Source: Owenia fusiformis
Lineage: Eukaryota; Annelida; Polychaeta; Sabellida; Oweniidae
Reading direction: 5' to 3'
Assembly: GCA_903813345.2 (NCBI GenBank)
Contig: CAIIXF020000013.1
Location: 364,508-428,507, forward strand
DNA: 64,000 bases
Shown: positions 1-10,600 of the stretch, one piece after another
How positions within the stretch are numbered: position 1 is the first letter of the stretch
Layout: each line of letters opens with the position of its first letter
The notes under the pieces: generated by a model
Told to the model about the DNA's origin: nothing
Database searches by the model: none
What the model saw: the letters and a program-made list of their open reading frames with translations, nothing else
Program-made: the position numbers and the translations under genes

Positions 1-540
1 TAATTGTTTGTTATTAAAAGTATGAAGGTATCGGTATGTTTGATTTGAAAAATTGTTGAAATGTACAATAGCATATTAAACTTTGGTTGAACTGTTCAAT
101 CTGACCATTTTATTGTATAGTTGATGAATTATAATTTGTTTTGCAATAAAATAATGTAAAAATATTTATTTGTGAGAAAGTATACCTGTGATCAAAAGCA
201 TCTTGTAGAATGATACTCTAGCCCAAAGTAATTTTTTGTTTTATGCCAACAGCAAAAGTTGTTAATAGTATTATAGCCTGCAAGTTTATGTCACCTATAA
301 AAGTGGTGACATATTGTTATACCCTCCTACGCACACTGTTCACTCCAGGAGTGTGATGTCACTAACACTGAGTAGTTTTCTTGTTATCCCACCAAATGAA
401 GTTTGAAGGGGATATAGAGAACTGCTAAAATCTACAGCTATTTTTTAGGTTATGAGTACTGGCTGGACGTTTCAATTTTTTCTCCCAAGTGTATTGTTAT
501 GACTTCAGTATGAATGATTTGTCTCTTCCTATTACTAGTA

Positions 541-990
541 TGGTGTTGGATTATGATATCAATACTTGAATGGTGGGAAGGGGGTGTTTGGCTTGGTTTA
601 TTTTCATGTTGGACATTGGATTGTAATAGTTTTGGCTTGGTTTGTTTTACTTCCGATGGTTACTCATAGTCTTAATGTTTTGTCCATTTCTGCCTGGGTC
701 TCAAACTTACATTTTATTAGCTCACATGGTGAGCTTTTGCAATCACTCACTTGTCCATCTGTCCATCCATCAATCTGTCTCTCCGTACCTCTGTCTGTAA
801 AACCTCTGTTAATAGGAATCCTGTTTTAAGTTATTTTTGTTCAACATTAATACAGAAAACCCCCCTATGACTCCTGGTTAAGTTCAAAACTCACTTTCAA
901 AATGGCCACCATTTTTATTATCTTGCAAAATCCACTTTAAGACCAATTTGTTTTAAATCTTATGTCGATAGGATGACTTTATCAAACTAG
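541..990 (+). repeat. Diverged direct repeat, copy 1
   Basis: Shares an ordered set of words with 1372-1740: ttttggcttggttt, then acttacattttattagct, then a run of tgtctgtccatc tetranucleotides, then a tail containing caaaatccacttt. The two copies differ by many substitutions and indels, so this is an old dispersed or tandem element. Confidence 0.6.
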
Positions 991-1371
991 CAATCATCAT
1001 AGCTTATTTGTATACCAATGCGTGGCAGGGTTTATTGGACAGGTCTATTGCATATGAGCTAGGCCACTGGAAAAGGGGTCTCACCACAGAGTTTTTTCAA
1101 AATTGCGATTATTTGTCTTTAAAAGCACAAAGAGACCTTTCAAACAAGCCAAGGCTTATGTCTTAACAATTTTTCCTTGGGGATATAGATCAAAAAGTTG
1201 GATTTGAATTTAGCACATATTCCTCTTAATCTTGGGCACATTTTTGGCTCTGTAGACTGTAGCACAATTAAATTTTTTGTGATAAGACCTGTTTCGGATA
1301 GGCTCATATGTATTTCACATTTCTAGGTACAAGGTACGTGATGTAAGTTGAGTATATTGAACCTTTTTGGA

Positions 1372-1740
1372 TTTTATGATATCAATACTTAAAACTTGGA
1401 GAGTGTTTGGCTCAGTTTCTTTTAATGTTGGACATTGGATTGGGATGGTTTTGGCTTGGTTTGCTTATGATGGTACACACTTAGTCTTAATTTTTGTCCC
1501 TTCCTGTCTGGGTCTTAAACTTACATTTTATTAGCTGAGCTTTTGTAGTTACTCACTTGTACGTCTGTCTGTCCATCAGTCTGTCCATCAGTCTGTCCGT
1601 CTGCCCCTCCCTATTTTTGTTCAACCCCCCCGTAAGTCCTGGTTCAAAAGCTCGCCTATTTTCAAAATTGTCAACATTTTTATCTTACAAAATCCACTTT
1701 TAGACCATTTTTTTTTAAACCTGCTGATATTGAGAGACCC
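1372..1740 (+). repeat. Diverged direct repeat, copy 2
   Basis: Second copy of the element at 541-990, with the same word order and a longer tctgtccatcag run. It ends close to the gtcacc...ggtgac palindrome at 1763-1786. Confidence 0.6.
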
Positions 1741-3030
1741 TAGTACTTTTGTATGTTATTATGTCACCATCACCAAAAGTGGTGACATATACATAAATAT
1801 ATACCTATGATCAATGTTAATAGGTATGATAGTTGGGAAGTTATATTTTTCAAAGGAATGATTATATTTCAAAAGTAAATGCAGTTTCAAATGAATACAT
1901 TTAGAAATAATTAATGTAAATGATAATGTGAAGTTGTGTTCAATCATATGTTTTTTTTTATATATATATAAATATTTTTTAAAAATAAAATTGTTACTTG
2001 TTATGTAAAAAAGTAAAGAACTATAACAAATTGTTATTTCTGAAAATCATACCTTTTATCATTGTCAATTTACACAATTGCATTCACATTTCTTATAATA
2101 TATCATAAATCATTGTAAATACTCCCTCTTGGGGGTCATAGCCACTATAACCTGTAAATATGTTACATTGATTTTAATAAAAAAAAGCATATATATATAT
2201 TTACCTCTGTCGATCAATGTAAATAGTCATGATAGTTGTAGTAATATCTTTCAAAAGATTGATTATTTTTTAAAAGTGTGAACACAATTTTAAATGAGTA
2301 TGAAAACACATTAAGAAATGATTATTTATGTAAATGATAATGTGAAAAGTTGTATTTGAAGATCTATGTAGTTTTTTATATTTGATGAATCGTCAATTGT
2401 ATTACAATATAATAATGTAATGTAAAAATGTAAAGTGTATATTACAAATATTATTTAGTGACTTATTGTAATGTTTGTTCAAGTCACCACCAAAAATTGT
2501 GACATATTATTATGATTGTGTAAAATATATACCTCAGATCAATGAAAATAGTCACGATAGCTGTAGAATATTTTTTGAAAGATTGACAACTGTATGCTAA
2601 AATATTCAATCTTACCCTTTTGTTGTATATAGATGATGAATTGTAATTGCTTTGCATTGTTTTCTTGACAAGAATATCAATATGTGTATATTTTGTATTC
2701 TGTATAAGCTGAGGTCAGAGTTTCATCATATCAGAATTTACTTGTTTGTAATTATACTGTTAAATTAGTGATGAGATTTACCTTGTAGGCATATAACCCA
2801 TGATCCAAAATAATACAAATATAAATGGGCTGTCTCAAAAATTTACCCAAAAGCACATTTCAGACATTTTTGTATGGTCATGAGTTTTTGTCACTTTGTT
2901 TAATTTTTTGAGCTTATAGTAATTTTCCAATTACTACCAGATAAGTATTTTGCATGAAGGAAATGCAGTAAAACTTATATTTGGAGGTCTTTGAAATTGT
3001 AGGACTCCTTATTAAAAAGTTGATCATATA

Positions 3031-3368
3031 CAGGGTGTTTCATATGTATGCACCCCCTCTAAACTCATACATGTAGCATTGCCACTCTGTCATGTTATAT
3101 ATCATTTTGTTCCTCATGAAAAGTTACTTAGGATTGGAAAGTTTCATAATCAAGGGGTGTCACTGAAAAAAGATACAATCCGTCATATGTGGGTAGGGGG
3201 TCATTTATAAGCAGTTTTGTAAGGATTTTAAAGCCAGTCAGGTGATCTGTTCACTTTGTCTGCTACCCATTTTTAGTGTCCATGAGGGACAAGATGATAT
3301 ATAACAGGATAGGGTGGCAATGCTACATTTATGAGTTTAGAGGGGGTGCATACATATGAAACACCCTG
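3031..3368. mobile_element. Palindromic MITE-like element with long inverted ends
   Basis: The left end begins cagggtgtttcatatg and continues through a run of C and an aaactcat word. The right end is its near-perfect reverse complement, finishing catatgaaacaccctg. Each arm is about 95 bp and the centre (about 3130-3273) is not paired. There is no coding capacity. This is the structure of a non-autonomous foldback or MITE DNA transposon. No clear target-site duplication was seen. Confidence 0.75.
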
Positions 3369-4500
3369 TGCCTATATTGTAGCCAAGACATAACAGGTCA
3401 TCCGTGTCTTTTCCATATAACTTTTTTAATTCTTGACATTTTTTCATGAAATGTTTCACAGGATGAACTTCTAAGCTTCTAATTCCTTTGTATAACTCAT
3501 AATCAATTTTCAAAATAGTAACAGCTTTTCAGACATGATGGTCAAATTCAATTTTGTGTCCTTTGTCTGAAAATGATAAATCATTTTATTTTCTCTGGAG
3601 TAACTCTTGTCTTTATCTCTCTTTATGCCTTATCTTGTAGATTATTGACTATCAATTTCTATTTTTTCTTCAACATGTATTGTCAAGATTTCAGTATAAA
3701 TGAAATGTCCCTAACAGTTCTGGTCTTGGATTGTTATGTTGGCTGTTGAATGGTTGGAGAAAGGGCTATTAGACATTGTTTGGTTTCATGTTAGATCGTG
3801 TTTCAGGGATATATATGGGATTTGTTTCACTTATGACTGGTGTACACATAGAGTTCATTTTTCACCTTGAGATGACCTTGGCCCATAAGCATTGACTTTG
3901 AACCAGGGTAAGCTTATCATTGTCCAAATGTCAGAGTGTCCTTGAAAGGCACTGAAATGCCAAATAGTTGGATATTTACCTTTGACAAATTTCAATAACT
4001 TCGTACTTGATCAGAACTGGGTTCCAACAGAATTCCTACAAACTCATGAATGAAAAAGCCATTGCATGGAATACTTACTTTTTGTCAAAATCAAAGTAGA
4101 ACTCTAGTTAAAAAATATATTGTGCTAAATTATTGCCATTTCTTAGTAAAATGTCGTTCTCCGGTATGTTCCCAAAATTATTCGATGGTACCCCGTGGTT
4201 AGACATTGTTTGTTTTTACGTTAGATCATGGTTTTGGGATACAAAGGGTCTACTTTTCTTATGACAGATTTACACTTAGAGTTTGCTTTTCTTGTTGGGT
4301 TTCTTTATAGTTTTTAGTCACAGCTCCCATTTGGCATTTGTGCTTATATATTCCTTCTACTACTCTTTCAACTAATGCCTTCTACTTTAGACTAGTTCTT
4401 GCTAGTTCCTCTTTTGCCTTTCATGTGTTCCATGATTCTTCCATCTGTAATATCCTTGTCACTGTATTGGTTTGGCTATACCCTCTTACAATATTTGGTA
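3369..4500. other. Non-coding DNA, nothing recognised
   Basis: AT-rich DNA with two weakly similar stretches near 3760-3850 and 4200-4280 (ttagacattgtttg followed by a gttagatcatg-like word), so probably another decayed repeat pair. No gene, RNA or regulatory site could be supported. Confidence 0.5.
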
Positions 4501-4503
4501 ACA

Positions 4504-4722
4504 GGACAACTCATCCCTAAGACAACTCATCCCTAAGACAACTCATCCCAAGACAACTCATCCCCAAGACATCTCATCCCAAGACATCTCATCCCAAGAC
4601 AACTCATCCCAAGACATCTCATCCCAAGACATCTCATCCCAAGACAACTCATCCCAAGACATCTCATCCCAAGACATCTCATCCCAAGACAACTCATCCC
4701 CAAGACAACTCTTCCCAACTTG
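4504..4722 (+). repeat. 15-bp minisatellite (aagacaactcatccc)
   Basis: About 14-15 head-to-tail copies of a 15-bp unit, alternating between aagacaactcatccc and aagacatctcatccc, with a few 16-bp units carrying an extra base. The same unit returns in reverse-complement orientation at 5246-5411. Because 15 is a multiple of three, the array stays open in some frames, which is not evidence of coding. Confidence 0.95.
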
Positions 4723-4733
4723 AAATACAACAT

Positions 4734-5245
4734 AATTTTATATAATTAAGATAATAAAGATAAACATGTTCAAATTAATATATACTTTGATTATCAAATC
4801 AAAGATAGATCAGCAAGGGTGTCAGATTAGGACTTATGCAGTAAGAATGTATTATCTGGGGTATTATCAGAATAATTCTCCCAGATTAATGCAGTCTTTG
4901 TTTTAAAATATTTTGTTTAATTCCAATATGTCATATTTGGCTTATTCTTAAATAAGATTTCCAATTTTAAACATTAAGAATCATGATGATTGAATTTGGA
5001 AATTATGTCTTTGACTTTTATCTTCAATTCTATATTCTCAAATATATTGAGAATTTGAAAATAATCCAAAATAAATAAAAAATACCGATACTTGATGTAG
5101 AACATAACTTTCAAGTGCCTTTTCGAAATGCTAAAAATTATCAATATTAAAAATTGAGTGTATAATCAAATATCACTCTGTAATCTTAAAAATGAAAAAG
5201 GGATATACTATAGAGGACAAATTAAATAATTTATCAATTTTACTA
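4734..5245. other. AT-rich loop between inverted minisatellites
   Basis: About 510 bp of AT-rich DNA lying between the two oppositely oriented 15-bp arrays. No gene or recognised element. Confidence 0.5.
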
Positions 5246-5411
5246 GTGGGATGAGTTGTCTTGGGATGCGATGTCTTGGGATGAGTTGTCTTGGGATGAG
5301 ATGTCTTGGGATGAGATGTCTTGGGATGAGTTGTCTTAGGGATGACTTGTCTCGGGATGAGTTGTCTTAGGGATGACTTGTCTTGGGATGAGTTGTCTTG
5401 GGATGAGTTCT
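5246..5411 (-). repeat. 15-bp minisatellite, inverted copy
   Basis: About 11 copies of gggatgagttgtctt and variants, the reverse complement of the unit at 4504-4722. With that array it could form a stem of more than 150 bp around a 510-bp loop. Confidence 0.95.
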
Positions 5412-5445
5412 CTAGAAACCCAATATTTTCTCCATAGTGGTATAT

Positions 5446-5472
5446 TTTTAGGTCCATCCGTTGGACCTAAAA
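5446..5472. other. Perfect 11-bp hairpin
   Basis: ttttaggtcca, a 5-base loop (tccgt), then tggacctaaaa: a perfect 11-bp stem just beyond the second minisatellite and about 1 kb before the first Helentron exon. It could be a subterminal hairpin of the transposon, but no element boundary could be proven. Confidence 0.6.
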
Positions 5473-5614
5473 TTATACCTAATTTCTTCAATTAAGGATT
5501 ATTTTATTATAGTATTAAATGTACATTTTATTTTTCTAAGGTCTCATCAATTTTGTATAAGACATTGTAATAAATTGTTCACTTTAAAGTTAACATATTA
5601 CTTAATTGGCTGAG

Positions 5615-5795
5615 TTTATATTAGTGAATGCAACTTGCTGTTGGCTACTGGATTAACCTACTATTTTATGACCAATTCATTTTAATATGAACAAAATAGT
5701 GGCATGTAATATTCATATTTAAATGGGTTGGCCATAAAACATTAAGCTAATCCAGTAGCCAACAGCTGATAGTTGCATTTGCAAATACAAGCAAA
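5615..5795. mobile_element. Small palindromic MITE-like element
   Basis: The arm gttggctactggatta near 5640-5655 pairs with taatccagtagccaac near 5747-5762. The pairing extends outward through gcaact and inward through ttttatg/cataaaa with mismatches. Non-coding foldback structure. Confidence 0.65.
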
Positions 5796-6496
5796 GTGAC
5801 TATTTTATCAAACTTTCTTTCGTAATGATATATTGTCATAATTTGTCATAATTTGTCATATTTTGATACACTCACACTCAATACCCAAAGGATAAACATT
5901 TGAAATTGGTTACACTATCTACTGTGCTATAATTTTACATAACATTTTATTCAATGAATTAAAAATACAAATTCTATGATATATATGCCTAATAGAAATT
6001 CACTTATGATAAATATATCCCATACCATAAATACAATAGTGAAGTTGAAAGTTTATTAAGCGCACCATATATATATATTGAATTTTTAACAGAATCTCAA
6101 ACGAAATATTTAGTATTTAAACTTTGAATTTTAAGCATAGTTCTGGTGTCCTTCAAACATGATTTTATTGAATACTCATTCATAAATACAAACCATATAC
6201 TCAATCATGTTTTGACTAATTAAGTATGACAATGTAACAATAAGATGAATTTAAATTTTGGCTAGATTTTATACTTAAATTGCCTCAATTGATACATTTG
6301 ATTTTAGATGAAATAAAAATAGCTTATATTTAACTGTTGAAATTTTTAAATTGCATATAAAATGAAAAATAGCATAACACTCCAGCTCTTTGCCATACAT
6401 GATACAAAAAGTTAATTTCTGAAGTTTTTTAAATCTGGCATATATCATAGAAAATGTATATTTATTGTCTTGATTATTTATTTTTTATTTACACAG
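5796..6496. other. AT-rich DNA upstream of the Helentron exons
   Basis: No gene seen. The segment ends in a pyrimidine-rich tract and acacag at 6491-6496, a plausible 3' splice site two bases before the predicted ATG. A further upstream untranslated exon is therefore possible. Confidence 0.45.
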
Positions 6497-6498
6497 CC

Positions 6499-6567
6499 AT
6501 GGCGAGAAAACCAAAAGGATTGAGGAAAAGAGAATATGTCAAGAGGTCCAAGTTAGACCTAAAAAAG
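6499..6567 (+). CDS. Predicted first coding exon of the Helentron Rep-helicase
   Basis: An ATG at 6499 opens 23 codons beginning MARKPKGLRKREYVKR, rich in lysine and arginine like a nuclear-localisation segment. The frame ends in aaa aag followed directly by a splice donor, gtaaac, at 6568. The matching acceptor, a T-rich tract ending ttgcag, is at 7660-7669. Joining the two keeps phase 0 into the giant frame, where the next residues (TSPRARKMKRK) continue the same basic character. The alternative is a start at the ATG at 7691 with no splicing. The exon is inferred from splice signals and frame, not from a transcript. Confidence 0.6.
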
Positions 6568-7669
6568 GTAAACTATTAACAACAGTTCTAAAAATGGTCA
6601 TCTATGTTGTAACCTTGTAAACTAGATGGAGAGCAGTGTTATATGACTATTGTTATATTTCATCATCTAGAGCTAATGGGTAGATATGCTGTAACCTAGA
6701 TGTTGTGAGCTTGAGAAACATGTTTATAGTCAATGAATGATCACTGTCTGGGGTTTCAGTTATAAAAATTTGACAACTCAAGTTGTGATTCCTTAAGGAC
6801 AGTCGAGCATTTGTGAGTATGTATCTGGGTGAACCCTTTAGGCATCCTGGGTAATGGAATCTAGCCAAGTAGTATAGAGCCCTGGATACATCAGGTAAGG
6901 TGATTGGTGCTATAACCTAGAAGTTGAGTGGAGTGTGCTTTCAGGATACATCAAGAGAGACAATTGTTATTGCAATTACTTGTTTGTGACTTTTTTCATT
7001 CATGAACTTTTATAAAATGTTCCACTCTAGGTTCTTAAGGACAGTGTATGGTTGTAGTTAAAATGTGTAATTAAATTATATGTTTTGGGATTCCCTGAAT
7101 AGTCTAGGGCACTGGATAAGTTGTAACGTGTACCTGTGACATTTTATTATTTCATCATCACTGAACTTTCAGTTCAAGTGTTGTTGTATGTTCAATGAAT
7201 ATGACCTCTAGTGTGTTTGAGTGAGTAAGCCAATCAATCATGGGCACTGGATACATTAAGCTAGCTAACCAGCATCTAGATTTTAAGAGGTATGTATTCA
7301 TCTGTGTATAGTGATTTATTTATCTGAAGACCATATACTGTACTCTTGGCAATATTTGGTGCCTTTCACAAAAATTTCTTTGCTTCACCCCAGCTCATTT
7401 TGATGATTTTGAAGAAATTTTGTGGAATTTTAAAGGAACAAAACCTTTTTTCACCCAACAATAAAATACTGATGACACTGAGTGGAATATGTTGAACTTC
7501 TATAAATTCCCTAGAATTATTGCAAATGTTATTTTTTGTTTTTTATTTAAATTTTGGGAATTTCATGGCTTTTTACGTTTACAAATTTTCTAATACTCAC
7601 AAAAAGAGTAAAATATAAAGTCATGTGAAAAGTAGTAAGAGTACAGTAATTATTATAAATTTTTTGCAG

Positions 7670-10600
7670 ACCTCACCTCGTGCAAGGAAGATGAAGAGGA
7701 AAGTTGTTCCCATGGAATCAGGTAATTGCTACGATGGTCGCAATGTTTCCCCCGATGCATATACATTGCGTCCGGAGCGTAACCATATGCATCCTGATTG
7801 CACATCTTCTGGTACCTGTTTGGTGCAATCAGTATTGACAAACACTTACCCTGATGTTGGCTTTTCCGATAAATGTTTTGCCAAATCAGTAAGCAATGTG
7901 AATCAAAACATGTATCTAGGGAATATTCCGTGCATTAATATTCCTGGTCCCTTAGAGCTTTTGAACAATGCACTGCGCAGTGTCAGTCCTTTGGTGCCCG
8001 GCGTCACTGCTAAGTCTGAGTGGGTGCATAAACAGGAATTTGTAACAGAATCTTTAGCAATATCTTTGGAAGAAACTGAACCTGAAGTAACAGAAAAATT
8101 AGCAATATCTTTGGAAGAAACTGAACCTGAAGTAACAGAAAAATGTAGCAAAGGAATTGTAGAAAATCCTATACCATTATGCTTAAATGAGAGTCTGCTA
8201 TCTGATGTTGCATTCCTATGCTCAACTGGCTCTATGTATAACAACATAACACAGATTTCACATGCCACTTCCAATGTTTTTGATAGCAATTCTAATGCAG
8301 AACGCCACAGTGTGCTTACCGACCAAATTAAGACTCCTTTGGTATCTAAGCTAGCACTTTTGGTATTACCATGTAACATTACTAAATCTGAAAAGAAAAG
8401 GCTCAGAAAACTTACCAAATTTCCTAATCTGTCAACAAAAGTTGAAACTGTCACAAAACCGAAAGATAATTTGATTGCAAACTGCACTGATGCACTAGCA
8501 AAATCTCTCCAAATTATTCATGAAGTGAAATTGCTACTCACAGATAACAATGATATTCTACGATCTCTGTCAAAATCAGAAAAATACTTATGTAACAAAA
8601 TTAGAGGACAGGAAAGATCTGAAGCTATTAAAAAGAAAGCAAGTAGAAAGAAAATGAAACAACACTTCAGAAACAATGTACCATTGCAGCCTATATTGAT
8701 AAATACAAAGAAACTATCTAGGCGAAAACTTGGAAGGAAGAAAATGATCTCAACTTTGAAACAAAAGCATATCCCTAATAATACATTCACAGCTACAGAA
8801 CCAAAGAAATATGTATTGCCACAATTTGATCTAGAACAGTATTTGTCCGACAACACCATAAGAGTACCACCAATTGATAAGAATGATCTCAAAATTGTTG
8901 ACACTGAAAACTCTGAACTACTGCTTAAACAGAATACTGAAGATTGTTCAAACAGGAAAGACCTGAAAAGATCTAAATATCTTAGTTATAAGTCACATAT
9001 TTATACAACTGAAAACTGTGAAAATGTGTCAGACACTGAAAATCCATACTTTTTAAAAATTGTTGAAGAAATGGAAATGAACATTTTTACTGAAGGTTGT
9101 TCACGTGTTCCTCCACTTCAGATTCATAATGAGACAATTTCTGTTGCAAACCATGAAAATGAAACTAAAAAGTTGGAAATCCTAGAAAAATCTGACAAAA
9201 AAAGCAAAAAGTTTAATGGAAATGCATCTTCACAGTCAGAATATAGAGATACAGCAATAAAATGTAACATTTCCCAAACTGGAGGTTACAAGCCAAAACA
9301 TCAAGCAAAGTGTAAATCAAATGAAAGTTCTGATGAAGTGACTGTTCTGAAAGAAACCTACAGTGAGCCAATTGGAAATTTTAAACCTTTGCAAAACCAT
9401 GAAAAAGTTCGATTGTGTAACATCCACCATCTTCAGTATACATCAAAAGGTAATGATCCTGTACACAACAATATTGACATTGCATCTATGAAGCCAAAAC
9501 AAGAATGTTTGAAACATATCACAGGAGATGGAAATTGTCTTTTTAGAGCCATATCATACTGTGTTACAAACAGTGAAATTGACCACGCTGCAATAAGACA
9601 AAGCATAGTTTCTCATAGAAATGAACAAACCTGTAAGGAATACATTTGTAAAACAAGAGGTATAACTGCAGCAGAATTGGAAAATCATATCAAGTCCAAA
9701 AATATGTATAGATCATCTGTTTGGGGAACTGATATCGAAATTGCCGCAGCTTGCCATTTATTTCAAACACAGATACTAACTTTTGAAAACACAAATAGAT
9801 GGACAATATTTGGGAAAACATTTGTTAACAGGTGTATGTACCTAGACCATTCTAGCCAATGTCATTATGATGTGGTAACAGATGTTATAAATCCAGATAC
9901 AAATCCTGAGAATGATGCACCAGCAATTAAGATATTTGATCAAGTTATACAAGGAAATATGTCTCAAAATAATCAAATGTTTGAAGGCATAGGTGGAGGG
10001 AAACAATGTTTTGCTAATTCCTTGTCATTTTTACTGATGCTTCAAAATGAAAGACACCGAGATATTAATGCTGAATTCATCACTGATGTTTTAATCAGGG
10101 GGAATATACTGTACACTAGTATAATAACTCAAAATCCAACCCCAACAGGTTACCTGGAAATATTTGATATTCCAAAAACCATCAGTTTTAACAGCAAAAA
10201 TTATACATACAAATCAAGACAATTACAAGGTTACCTTGAGTATTGGAATTACACTGAAGAAGATGATGAAGGATTAACTCTACATGAAGCTATTGAAAAA
10301 GTGCTCACAGATTATAACTCATGCCTTGTTACATTCCTCAATACGACAACTTGTGTAATGAAGAACAAAAACAAGTATTACTCATTTGATCCTCACAGTA
10401 GGGATGATCAAGGAAAAATTGATGTTTTAGGAAATGCAATAGTTCATATTTCAAATTCATTGGAAAAAATATCATTTTTCTTGTGGAACACTGCCGAGTC
10501 TTTAACTGATAGTTTAATAAACAGAACTAATGCCAAACATGGATTTTCTGTTGATGGTATAACATTTGAAGAATGTAGGAGATCTGAGCAAATAAAAGAT

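Larger units (their letters stand above)
1..3030. other. AT-rich non-coding DNA with degenerate repeats
   Basis: No gene is supported here. Around 391 there is a decayed relative of the atcccatcgaac-headed elements seen intact at 19772 and 25301. Short palindromes of the form gtcacc...ggtgac recur at about 290-310, 1763-1786 and (decayed) 2483-2502, each followed by acatat, which suggests dispersed remnants of one element. The open frame at 566-829 is low-complexity and falls inside a repeat. Confidence 0.6.

Noticed and set aside
7625-7669. GTG at 7625 as start of the Helentron protein
   Set aside because: A eukaryotic gene is not expected to start at GTG, and the stretch up to 7669 reads as a splice acceptor tract. 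An ATG at 7691 or a spliced exon at 6499 fits better.
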